The position numbers and the translations under genes are program-made. The notes under the pieces were generated by a model. That model did no database searches. It was not told the origin of the DNA and was given only the letters and a program-made list of their open reading frames with translations. Shown in pieces: positions 37,025 through 49,019 of a stretch of 64,000 nucleotides of DNA. The stretch's first letter is position 1. Each line of letters opens with the position of its first letter. Source of the DNA: Hydractinia symbiolongicarpus (Eukaryota > Cnidaria > Hydrozoa > Anthoathecata > Hydractiniidae); contig NC_079878.1 of the NCBI RefSeq assembly GCF_029227915.1, forward strand, positions 22,531,501-22,595,500. The letters run 5' to 3'.

Positions 37025-40000
37025 AACAACAACAACAACAACAACGAATTTGCATACGTTAATCAAATTAGCCCTTGCATGTCCACCAGCGCATCGTACT
37101 TGATAAACGTCCCAATTTTCTTTGATGAATTTCCATGTTTGAAGTTGTCCTGCATGTCTGAAAGAAAAACACAAAATGTCTTTTAAAATGTTTATGGAAC
37201 AGCGACCACTAAGTCAGAAATTTGGAAATATTTGTATGCTTTTAGCAGATATGTCAGATTCTTAAAATTTGGGGTCCCTTAAATTCTAAGAATAATAGAC
37301 TGTTTTAATCGTCAAATCAAAGTTGTATGAAAGTTTAATACCACTTTATCCCTAAAGCATTCTTTTCCAACAATTTGAGAATGGTGTGATGGTTCCAAAG
37401 AAAAAGTCACGACAATGAGTGGACGATAGAAAACAGGCGTTACTTTAGCAAAGTCATTAAAAAGCAACCTTTTAATATTTTAATAAGTATTTAAGATGAT
37501 TACGATGAGTATTTTAATTAATACTCATCGTAATAGCTTAAACGTTAAATTTAAAATGTAAATACAAGATTGATTGGTGGATATGTATTGCACGGTATTT
37601 TTTAACCAATCAGACTTCAACTAAAAGAAATTTAAGAAATCTCATTTTGGTTTTGTTTTACAGTGCTCAGACGAATTTTTTCATAACTTTCATAACTAAC
37701 CTGGAAAGACATCCACTTAAAGTGGCTAGTGTGTCTTGATTACGCACTTCTTCCTATGAAGTAAAATAAAAAAGTATGCAATACACTGGCAAAAAGAATA
37801 AGAGGTTGAGATGATACGGGGAAAGAAAATTTTCATAATAAAGGTTCCAAATATTCCGATATCGATCCGATATTTATCGGTGGTTAGCACAAAGCGTATT
37901 TTTCTTTTTATGGTAAGAACACTTTATTGTTAAGAAACTTAGTTGTGTTTATCTCCAGCTGCCAGCATAACTCACAGATATGGAAAACTGCAGAACATCA
38001 TTCCTCAATTGATCACAGTCGAATCTACCCATGTTACGCAGCAATCTGGAGCGCTCGTCCGCGACATCCGTTTTCTTAACCAACTCTTTCATATGCTTTA
38101 AAGTGTCGGCGTCACCATGGCAACACACCGTCGCATACACAGCATGTCGCAAATCTGTATCAATTACCGACACCTCACGGACGTGTTCATCAAACATCTC
38201 TGTAAATTTCTGGACAGTGTGTTTGTGGCCTAACATTCCAAGTAGAGTGTAAACCGAGTTTCGTAGCATACTGATAAGCTGACCTATGAATAAAAAGGAA
38301 CTAGCAACCATTTCACAATGTGGACATAGTTTGACCAAAATGTTGAAATAATTTAAAGGAAAAAACTTCAGCAACAAAAAGTTTATTTCAGTGAAATATG
38401 TTAAAATAGGTTAATCGCGAAAGTTGTATATAATATCACTTTTATTCTTATTTCTTTAACTAACTTAACGAAGAGATCCAAAATGATGTCTTTTTATCGT
38501 TGCTGTCATTTTGTAGCACACGTTAATTCAAGAACTTTTTGAAGAAATACTACGTCAACTACGTCTGGTGGTGGAGCTTTCGGTTCCCTTGCGGAAGGTC
38601 TTGGATTTAAACTGTGGTTGAGCCATGCCAGATACTATAAAAGTGTTTTTCTGTTGCGTTCATTGATATCTTAGGCGGTTGTCTAGTTGGGCGATTGCTG
38701 TGCCTACACGGCTTTCAAAGCTCAAATAGGAGTTTCAAATGCACTGTGTACTAGGACCCCCTTCTCAGGAACCTGTTGATAACAGTTCTATTAGGAGCTG
38801 AAGAAGTTATCCTGGGTAAGTAATAGTTCAAGTAATCGTAGCCCATAAGGTTACAGATACAAAACCTATGGTAAACATTCTAAAGTATTTCTTGTCTTGC
38901 AATAGCACATTTTTAAAATTAATAATGAACTCAATAAAGGCACAACAAATAGGAACTAACCTTCATCTTCTTTCTTTTGATATCCAATTCTTTCAGAAAT
39001 TGGTGTGATCAACGTGAGAACAAACGATTTAAACTGGTCAAAAGAATTCGTACGTTCAAAGAGTAACAGTAACTTTTTCAAGTTGCTCAAGATGTCTGTC
39101 CACACAGTGTAGTCATCCTCATCTATGTACGCATTCAGCAAGTGAATGTACTCTACTGTTGGAGAATATCCAGCGCATGCCTGTACGTAAAAATGCTTAG
39201 CTTAATTTATTAACACGGAGTGTAGACTTCTCTACCTTGATGGTATTAGATTTTGCGTGTTATGAATTTTGCGCTTTTCACAGATTTTTGCCAAATTCGC
39301 AAATTTAGGTGCCATTAAAGTAGTGCAGATACATTTTTTTGGTAAATACAATTTTATGATGAAAAGTTCATATTGATAAATACCATATAAATAAATATAA
39401 GCGTGAAAATCTAAAAGACGTTGCCTTAAATATGTCTGAGAATGGCAAAAAGTAGATATACCATAGCAAACAAATCATTTTGCACACCAAGCCTGTCTCT
39501 GCTGGATAGTTGTTTGGATTTGATGGCAGGTATCAGTTGCTTTAACATTTCTTCAGAATATTTCACACGATAATAATCAGTCTGGCCAGGATTCAACTAA
39601 AAAACGTTGTTTGTAAGTTATTTTAATTTTATGGCACAAGAAATTAATGCGTGTCAATGAATTACCTTAATCCAATCTTCAGGTGTTGCTTTATCAACAT
39701 AAATCAACATATCTGGATCACTCATTAATACGGTCATTGCGACATCATCCGGACTTTTACCGGTGCAAATGTTGATTGGAATCATCCAGCGGAATTCTAA
39801 ATGCAGATGTTTTTCTATTGAGCAAGAAAAAACTCTTTAATGCAGATAAAAAAGGATAAATATACCTTTGTAAAAATAGTTTAATGTTTTAGCCTATTTT
39901 TAAAAAACGAAAAATAAAACAGGCTAATCTTAATTGAATATGAAATGTTTCGATGAAGGCTGACCAAATGTCAAATTACAAAAGAATATCTATATGGTTT

Positions 40001-43000
40001 TTGCGTATTAGCGAGGTTCGATTAAATCATTTTCCATACTTTTCCCATTCTGGTCTCCAATGCTAAATTTAGATTGTGATATTTTTAATACCTCTTTGCC
40101 ATCTCCAATCTAGGAAAACAACATTTAGTTACAAATAATAATCAATAAAAACATCTTCCTGTGTTAATAATAGAATGTTTTCTGGGCTTGAACTCTGCGT
40201 TAAGAAATATCAGCTACCGTGAATGCGAAAATCTGCTTCAATCTTTTGGCACCAAGTGCTCAATATTGCGAAATAATGAGGAGTGCTTTCTATAAGCGCT
40301 GAAAACGCTGCAGTGTATAATGACGTAATTTTAATGATTTAGATCAATGAATTTGCTTAAATCGCTGATATAACACAATATAATTAGAGTGAGGTAACGT
40401 TTGATTAGTGTTATAATGAGAACTTAGGCTGATTTGGTTAAGATTCCATTAAGGAATTTATTTTCAGTACGAAACCAAATAAAAATATGTTAAGAAAGAC
40501 ATAAAAATGAGTGTTATTTCTACATTCGCATATGGGCCTAATTTCGTACGCAGATTTATCGCAAAATATAAGCAGTTAATTGAAAGGACGCATATGTGAT
40601 ATAGATATATGATAGATGTTTAGCGAGTACAATATTATATATTAAACTATATATATAAAAAAATAGAGATAGGTGAAAAATTATAGCCATAAACTTTTTC
40701 GGTCAAGAATTATTTTCACGAATCTAGTAACACTTTTTTGAAACTTTTAGTTTAGTAGTCCTTAACTGAACTTGCTCTAATTAAGAGGTTGAAAATTTTG
40801 CAAAAATTATTTTAGCGAATAAATCATTTCTGGTAATTTTGCGAAGATACATTTTTCAAAAAAATAACCTTCCCTGTAATTTTCGCGCAAAGAAAAATGG
40901 ATAAATTTCGAGAATTTCGCGAAAATTAATATGCGCGAAAATTAATCAACTTAAAGTATTAACTCTAGTGTGCATTTCAATGCCGAAACAAAACTACCTC
41001 AGTCTTTAATGGTTATCAATCTTTCTAGATTGCAGGACACTAAGTTTTCCATGCAATGCAAATCGACTTACTGTTTCTCTGCTAACTGAAACAACTGGAA
41101 AACCTAACTGCTGTGTCCATGTTGACATCACTCGCTCAACAGGCTTCTTACTTACAATCTCAAGTTGTTCCCATAAATCCTCTAGAAAAAGTTAGAATCA
41201 AGAAAAATAAAACCTAAAATATATACAATGATAGGAAAAAAAACGTCCAAGAATTTTTACTGGCTTATATGTCTAAGCTTATCTCTAAAAAAATTCGACC
41301 CTAAACTTTAATAGCTAACCTTTTTTAAATATTTTTTGCAATTTAAATACTTATCTTTCCAACCTGTCAAGAAACATATTATTAACACGTTAAAGGACTT
41401 TCATTCTTAAAAACTTGCACTATAATATACCTGTCTTAGTATTTTGGAACTGGTATTTTTCCAGATATGAATGAAGACCAGATTTGAAATCCTAAAGTGT
41501 AAAATGTAAACAATACGGGAACAACGGTACATAGGTGAGACGTACTGGTATAAAGTGAGAGGTGGTGGTTTATAGCCACTCGATCATCATCTTTGCAGCA
41601 TTTGGGAAGATAAGGTGCAGGTTTATTTATACCAAAATAATCAATATAAATTATCCTTATTACTGTTTACAAATCAATTTTTTTTTCTTTAGAATGAGCA
41701 ATAACTCAGTGTGCATTTTTAGTACTGCGAGTTCAGCAACTCCCAAAACTTTAAACAGAAAAGACTATTTAGTAAAACTTAAAACAGGAATTAAAATTCA
41801 TCGTTCCTGACTGCTATTTAAACCTATCTCTGAAATAGCATTTCATTGGATTCGCTGATTTGACAAGGGTCAAAAATAATTAAAACATGGTATGAATTTC
41901 TTACGGTTTCCAGACAATCTTACCTCTGCTCCTATGTATTGGTGTAACATCCGAAGCACAGAAGCACCTTTGGAATATGAGATTTGATCGAATATTTCTT
42001 CAACTTCTGATGGATGTCCAACGGCGACCTGGGTTTTATATACATATAAAGTCATATTACACTTTCCTTTAACTTAAAAGTTTCAGCCGAGCACATGAAA
42101 TAAGAAATTAAATATAATGTAAAGTGTATACGAAAGAAATAACAACATTGCAGGTATAGGACAAACTGTAGAAGGTCTATCACACTGCGTTCAAAAATTT
42201 AGTTAACATGTCGATGAATATTGATGCATAAATTATTGTAGATATACTCACCTCAATCGGATGACTAAAATAAAATAAAAATAAAAATAATAAAAATGAA
42301 AAGGAAAAAGCAAAGACAAAAACATAATCACAGCTTGATTATTCTACTTTCTTATTTATGTTTTACACAGTATAGAGCCGACGAATCAGAGGTTGTTTGT
42401 GTTATGCCCCTCACTTTTTTCCAGAGGAAGATATGATAGCTTCCAATAAATAACATTTTCTTCAGACAGTACAACGCTAGAATTTAAAAACCATTTTATG
42501 CAACATGGAGATCGTAACTTCCACAATTTTTCGACCATTACACTGGCCCCTCAGCTTTTACAACCAATACGGCCCATCAGTAGCATAAACATTTCAATCA
42601 CACTTGCCTATTGCTTAAAGCATCTAATGTTTGTGCTACGATATTCTGTGACGTCACAAATTGACTCCAAATATCATATTCAGGATACAAATGGTCCACG
42701 CAAAGATATTCAATGAAATTTGCAAAACCTTCTTTTAGCCACAAGTGTGTCCACCATTCCTGATAAAAAGGATTGCAGAATTGGTAATACAGATAGGAAT
42801 TTGATGAAATAAATTCCATGCAAAAATCAGGAATTTTTCATCACTTTATGGGACTACGACGCATAGGTTATAACGTGCAATGGTTCATTAAATCTCTGTA
42901 CTTCTTCAGGAAAGCTATCACCTAAGGTAGTCACCAGTGATTTGCTAAGTTTTACCATTATTCTGGTTCGTGTCCTTCAGTTCAAACATAAATGTATGTG

Positions 43001-46000
43001 ACAACCCACGCTAAATTCACTTGAAAACTGCATCTTTTAAAGCATTCTATAAATTTACTCTTTTCTGTATGGTTAGGCACTTTCTTTAAATAATCTTACC
43101 ATGGTAACCTAAAAAACGAACAAAAAATGTTATGAAATCAACACATCGTAAAACTGAAACGGAGTAAGATAAACAAGAGCAACAACCGAAACAATTTAAA
43201 AAGAGAAGTATCATTTTCACATACCAAATTTCCGAACCAGTTGTGAGCTAACTCATGTCCTAAAAAATATGTCTTTAATCAATTGGAGAACGAACTAGTA
43301 AATTTTAAAGCAATAATAATGCTCAGAATAGACTATTTTGCAAAATATTGATCAGCTTTTAGTAATGCAAATCAAAAACTTTAGAATGAATTACCAATGA
43401 TTTCAGCAACAAACTGTTTCGTAGATGATGCGGTAGCTCCTTCAGCAACAAGGAGGTATTGTTCTCTAAAGAATAGAAAATTCAAATTTGAAAATATATG
43501 TGTGTATTATGTATTACATGTATATTGCTAAAATTATATTGCTCGCAAATATAATTTTAGCAAAATACAAAAAACAAACAGAAAAAACAACAATTAAGAG
43601 TAAAAGTATCAGACATTCTTTTAGTTTTCAAAGGCCACTTCTTCAAATAAATGTCTTTAGGTATAGGCATCAATTTTATGTTCTCAAAAATTAAATTTCA
43701 TTTCAGAAAATGCCTTTCGCTACAAAACTTAAGAAATACAGAAATCTGACTGTTGCTAATAGTTAACCTATAGAAAAATCAAAAGGAAATAGCCAGTCAT
43801 TTATCATCCTTGACGTACTATACGGATAGTGTTAATTGCAATCTCAGAGATAACGAGAGTACGTACCTATATGTGACAAGTCCCCAATTTTCCATAGCAC
43901 CTATTATAAAAAAATTAAACTGTATGTTCGTAAATTCAAGTTTGCGATATTAAAAATCTCAAAGTTGTATTCTACCTATTGGAAAATCTGCCACACCAAT
44001 TAAATCAATTTTAGGCAGACCATATGGGATTCCGAAATAGTCTTCATAAAACATCAGAGTTCTTGTTGCTACCTAAAAATAAGTGTACTTAAACATGCAA
44101 TGAAAAACAACGAACATAGATAAACACTCTAAATACAAAAGCAAGAGCAACATAAGACCCACTTAACAGCAAATGATCAAATGTATTTGCAAGAAAATAT
44201 CACAATTCGAAAACAGATTTTTTCCATTTCCACGGAATTTATCTTCGTAGCTGGTCAAAAATTAAATTTCGTCGAAAATGAAACTGTTAGAATGATTTAA
44301 GAGAATTTCTCATGTTAATCTTTGATTACCCACTTAAATAATTTTTAATACTTTTTGGCGAGATAAATTTAATCAGAATTAAATCTAGAATATAGCAGAG
44401 TTTATTTTCGTGGTTGAAACTTTATATGTTAAAAGAATAAGACCGCAGGACTTTTAAAATTTTTGTAGAATATATTTAAGAGGTTTCCAAAAAAAACAAA
44501 CCCTAATATATCGAAAAATTTTGGTTCACGAATTTTTGAAAAAAAATACAAAAATTTCTTTCTTTGAAAATTTCTGACTACAAAGTATTTATGAACAAAC
44601 CTCCAACGCGAATCTTCCTTGGTTTGCTTTGCCAGCAGAAGTGTACACTCGGACAAGTACACCACTGTCTGTTGTGCTTTCAACATGATCAAAATCTCCA
44701 ACGATAAATGCAATGATATATGTAGACATCTTTGGCGTGGTTGCAAATTTTACCACTTTCAATGAAGCGTTGTCTGAATGAACACCAGTCTCAACTACAT
44801 TCTGAAAAAAGAACATGTAAAATTCCATGTGAGAAAAAAGAAGACAAAATCTAACAAAAACGATGCAAGATGATCATGTAATTATTTGCAAATTGGAAAT
44901 GTCTGTATATTTAAGTTAATAATATTTAATAATATTAGAAATACAGGATAAAATGATAAATAAGTTTTTCCTGCCCCAAATTTTTTTATAAGTTTTCAGA
45001 AACAGATACATAATGTAAAGCGTTGCTATAAAAACAATTTAACAATTAGGCGCACTGAGCGATTACTTATTAATGGTGGACACTTATTCATAATTAGCCG
45101 GTTGCTTATCCGGACCAAGCAGTTAATACTGTCTATTTTTTAAAACATATAAAATATATAAGTAACTACCATGTTCGATAATGCCACCTTATCTTCAGGT
45201 ACAACTAAAGTAATATCGAATGTGCATTTTAACGCTGGTTCGTCCCAACATGGAAAAGCACGTCTTGCATCAGTCGGCTAAAAATAATTACTAGAATGGA
45301 TGGTAATCACTAGAAGATATACACTGGAATAACAACATGAACTAAAACACACATTTTGCTTTTGGCTGCGAAAATTTTAAAAAGCAATTATAGGAAATGT
45401 ATATCTAATGTTTTAAGTAGATAATTATATATCATATATTAAATAAATAGTCTTTAGCCCATTAAAAAACACCCAATGCTACTTGCAGCTATACTATGTT
45501 TGGCTCACAGATGTAAAGTTGGGTATTTCAATATACATAAAACGATGTGTAAATTATTAAAGGATACTGTATACAATAATAACTACATGTTATATACCTC
45601 AAAATGTGTAACAGCAGCATACTGTTTATTTTCAGCACCACCTTGATTGGTTCTGTAGAAACCCTTTAGTTTATCATTCAAGATGCCTGTGAATTCTATC
45701 GAAAGTCTGCCCTTTCCAGTTAGTAATGCATTTTCGAATTTAAATTTAACTGTTTCAGATTGTTCATTGTATTTAATGTCTTTAGGTGTTAGAACTATCC
45801 CTAATAATAGAAAAAATAATGTTTTGTAACTTGAAAACCCTGGTCAACATGTTTCCATGATTTTATAGATAAGTTAGATAAAATTTAAAAGAAATAATTT
45901 TTGGACTAACTTCCCCTTTAAATATTATTTTTTTCCTTCTGACGTTTTAGGCAGAAAGAGCTAAAAGCAAAACGTCATATTAAAGTCTAGTAAACGCTTT

Positions 46001-46528
46001 TTGACTTGTCAGTTACCCCATAGAAACTACAAAAAGACAACTTATTACAAATTCATTGAAACAAATTCAAAATCAGTATAGCATGCTCAAAATATTGGGG
46101 AACAAAAATCTACAAACCATCTTCAGTAGTGTATGTTGCAGAAGAAATATCGATATCTAAACAATTTAGCTTGATTTGTTTTGTTTCTTTTACAACCTAA
46201 AGATCACAACAAAAATATAGACAGGGTAAACAATTTTTTTTCAGAACAGAAGTTTAATTAAGAATAATTATTTTAGTGAGGAAAATAAGCTTATTCATAC
46301 CAAAAAGTAGGCAGTACACTGATTACCTCTCCTTGAGACACAGTATACCTATACAGTGGATATAGTTGTTTTAAAAAAACGTAATTATTAAGCCATTACC
46401 GTTACATCAATGGTTTCTTTCCCACTAAACACAAACTTCTCCAGGTCTGGCTGCAATGTGATATCATAATGTAAAGGTATAACACATCTTGAAAGTCTTT
46501 TGAACTTTTTCTTCTCTACTTGTGTCAT
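36614..46528 (-). CDS. NPEPPS: puromycin-sensitive-type M1 zinc aminopeptidase
   Basis: Complete gene of 24 exons, 863 residues, all junctions in phase. Exons 5' to 3': 46528-46400, 46196-46118, 45800-45598, 45277-45170, 44801-44601, 44072-43976, 43900-43867, 43465-43395, 43259-43225, 43108-43100, 42759-42608, 42264-42252, 42028-41924, 41491-41431, 41181-41072, 40109-40040, 39796-39666, 39596-39462, 39180-38961, 38283-37976, 37753-37701, 37157-37058, 36893-36846 and 36733-36614. The exopeptidase motif GAMEN is at 273-277. Zinc site HELAH is at 309-313 with its third ligand Glu332, the HExxH-x18-E spacing of M1. The C-terminal ERAP1_C-like helical region is complete. The product should trim N-terminal residues from cytosolic peptides; there is no signal peptide or membrane segment. 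It starts [14 protein letters not shown] and lacks the N-terminal extension of the mammalian protein. It lies 238 bp downstream of OGG1 on the same strand. Confidence 0.96.
36946..37046 (+). repeat. (CAA)n microsatellite
   Basis: Over 25 nearly perfect AAC/CAA triplets with single interruptions (CAG, ATA). It lies in an aminopeptidase intron, only about 11 nt past the donor of exon 37058-37157. The sense RNA therefore carries a (GUU)n tract at the intron start. It opens frames on both strands that are not genes. Confidence 0.95.
38565..38740 (+). mobile_element. tRNA-type SINE, copy 2
   Basis: Antisense to and inside an aminopeptidase intron (between exons 38283 and 38961). GGTGGTGGAGCTTTCGGTT resembles a tRNA A-box region. 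GCGGAAGGTCTTGGATTTAAA occupies the B-box position but is decayed. The downstream body matches copy 1 (ACTATAAAAGTGT, GGCGGTTGTCTAGTTGGGCG). Confidence 0.55.
42252..42264 (-). other. NPEPPS: 13-nt microexon of the aminopeptidase, preceded by a GC-AG intron
   Basis: TCATCCGATTGAG follows a long T-rich tract ending TTTTAG and precedes GTGAGTAT. It encodes the last base of a Ser codon, then His-Pro-Ile-Glu, the family-conserved link before VGHPSEV. To stay in phase the previous exon must end ..AATAG at 42608, next to GCAAGT, a GC donor with an otherwise perfect consensus. Confidence 0.9.
43100..43108 (-). other. NPEPPS: 9-nt microexon of the aminopeptidase
   Basis: GTTACCATG, encoding Val-Thr-Met, lies between TTTTTTAG and GTAAGATT. 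It supplies the residues linking the HELAH exon (43225-43259) to the EWWTHLW exon (42608-42759), exactly as the M1 family sequence requires. Confidence 0.92.
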
Positions 46529-46766
46529 ATTTCTTTACAATAGCCTAAATATTTTAATTTAATATGTTTCATTAATTCTGTAAGTATAGTTGCAAGGTAA
46601 ACATATATATCGTATTAAAAAGCAAGAGTTCAATGAACATATACAAGTAAAAGAATTTATGGAAAAATGATAACTGAAGTAGATGGACATCAACTTTACA
46701 TCATTTCTATATTTATATAACTTTATACATCAATAAATCTACAGTTAAAAACTTGAAAAGCAGTAA
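46529..46766 (-). promoter_or_regulatory. short OGG1-aminopeptidase intergenic region with possible trans-splice acceptor
   Basis: Only 238 bp separate the OGG1 stop from the aminopeptidase ATG on the same strand. On the - strand, AAATATTTAG ends at 46545, 16 nt before the ATG (at 46528). An acceptor with no donor upstream in the spacer would suit spliced-leader addition. This is inference; a normal short promoter is the alternative. Confidence 0.4.
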
Positions 46767-48928
46767 TTATTTCTTTTTTCTTTTCTTCACTTCATTTGAA
46801 CGTCCTTGCTTTCTTCCTACTTTGCTCCGTTTTTGGATAGGCTATGATAAAATTAGAAAAAGAAAAGGGTTTAGTGATTTATATATTATACAATCTATTG
46901 CAAGATTTTTCTTGTTCCCGTGTATTGCAAAAGTATACTCAACATGTTCTACTTTATCAATAATTTACAGAAGAATCTCTTATATATAACAATCCAATAT
47001 TAACAATGTACGTAGCTCAAAGCAAGCATGTTTGTTTCTTGACAAACAGAGTGTTTACAGTTTAAACAACGTCTTTAAGTAAACAAACATTTGCACCGTT
47101 GTGTTTAAACTTGACTCTCTTACTTTTAAACTGGCTTCTACTGTTTTCAGTTCTTGAAATTTTTTCAGGTCTGCACTGAATAAAACCTACAATAATAATT
47201 ATTATAGTGTCAAAAAACTCTTGTTTAGCTTCTCTTCGTTAATTCAACAATGTTGTAAAATACAATAATTTTAAAACACAAAAAATGTATATACATAACA
47301 AAAAAATGTTAGAATCAACGTTTGTAAATAAAAATTTCCTACGGAATGTGCCCAGCCAGCATAATTTCCATACAGTTCACGAAAAAAATCACCTAAAAAT
47401 ATAAAAATTGTTACTCTATCACTACATTTATTAAATTTTTTCAAATGTACAAAAAACTTCTGGAGATAAATTTTTTATAACTTGGTAAAATTCTTTGGTA
47501 AATCTCTTTAACTGAAAATTTCAACTTTGACTATACAAAGATACTCCAATACACAATCAACTTTTATTTCTCTTTTTATTTGACATAGATTTACACGCAC
47601 AGCTCGAGAAGTAAAACTATTAACGCTATAAATTAAGATTTTCTCAGAGAAAATGTATTTCCTTGCTTAAAAGTTTTCAAGTTCAATCTAACTCAATGTA
47701 GTATACAAATAAAACTAAAGCATACCAATTTCTTTGTAAGTTTTATCAGTTAATGTTTTATTTTTTTTCAAGTGAGGCAAGTAATCTCGAGAAGCAATCT
47801 GCCACATGTGTGTATCAACAGGTATAGCTTCAGATTTGTCCAATGACATCAAGCACACACAGTCTGCTACTTTTGCACCAACACCAGGCAAAGAACAAAG
47901 ATCTAAATCAAAGTCCCAGTAAGAAAGCAGCAACACAATTGTTAGGGGAAATTTATTTGTACTAGTCGTAAACCTGTAAACAAATCAATGGGATTTAACT
48001 GTGAGAAAAATGCATAGAATGCCCATGTCGCTAATTACAGCTAACACTTTTAGCTCACAGACACACAACAAGCATTATAATAAAGATGTTATCAAAGTTT
48101 TTGAATTTAAATAATAAATTCTTTATATAAGCAATAACGTAGCGTGATCCCAATGTGAGGGGAAGTAGGGGAATGCAACTATATGAAAGGCAGGAAAAAG
48201 TATTATACTAACCCCTTTATGAACCTCTTACCTTGATGAGCTTCTTTGTAGGGAACATTGCGTAAATTGTACAACCATTCTTCTCCTTTTGCCTTTTGGT
48301 CTATACAAGCAGCAGTTTCTTGAATAAATTTAGCCCTGTAACCAAATCCTAATTCTCTTAATTTTTTCTCAACACCAGGTTGGGCCAATGCAGACAATGA
48401 CGGAAATGAATAATAGTCAACATCTTGGTAACAAACTGCTTTTTGACCATATGTTATGCATAACTTATTAACCAGCTGTTTTATTCGCACAATGTTATTA
48501 TTTTGTGAACAAATAAAGCTAAATAAATTTTCTACCGGATCTTGACGCAACATACGTATACCACAGAACTGATTTTGCAAGCCTTTAAAGTTCTCGTCAG
48601 CACTACTCCATTTCTCGTACAAAGAAGGAACATCTATATCTAGTTGAAAGTAGTCACATAAAAACTTCTCATTGTCAGCATGGTTGTTATTTAAGTTATT
48701 CACAGCAAATTTATCACTATTATTGTCATAACAAGGACCTGCAGTATTATCAAAAACCTTGTACTCAATTCCATCTAAACTTTGACGTAGCAACCACAAT
48801 TTTTTGTCTAGCACACCTAGCCAAACAGAAGGATCATCGACTTTCTTAGACCATCTGAATGATTGGCCACAATCAAGAACAATTTTTAAGTTGATCTGCT
48901 GTTCTGAACAGCAAAGGAATTTCCACAT
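46767..48928 (-). CDS. OGG1: 8-oxoguanine DNA glycosylase/AP lyase
   Basis: Five exons (48928-48232, 47902-47726, 47392-47343, 47186-47124, 46841-46767) join in phase into 353 residues, close to the 345 of human OGG1. The N-terminal OGG domain starts MWKFLCCSEQQINLK and has the GQSFRW strand. CSQNNNI, the base-pocket region, is followed by the helix-hairpin-helix motif LPGVGAKVADC, with catalytic Lys243, and VDTHMW, with catalytic Asp262. It should excise 8-oxoguanine paired with C in nuclear, perhaps mitochondrial, DNA. The C-terminal tail is strongly basic (PIQKRSKVGRKQGR then KKRKKK), a likely nuclear localisation signal. An in-frame upstream ATG at 49015 would add 29 residues rich in aromatics and basic residues, conceivably organelle-targeting; I chose 48928 because it aligns with the family's start. 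Confidence 0.95.
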
Positions 48929-49019
48929 AATAAAAAGGTTTACATTAATCTCTGTTTTCTTTTTTTGGAAACATACAGAAAAAGAAAGAATATAAAAAGT
49001 AAAGAAATAATGCAAAAAT

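Noticed and set aside
36801-37174. Two overlapping about 100-codon frames with poly-Thr or poly-Val
   Set aside because: They are products of the (CAA)n microsatellite; the only real coding part is the aminopeptidase exon at 37058-37157.
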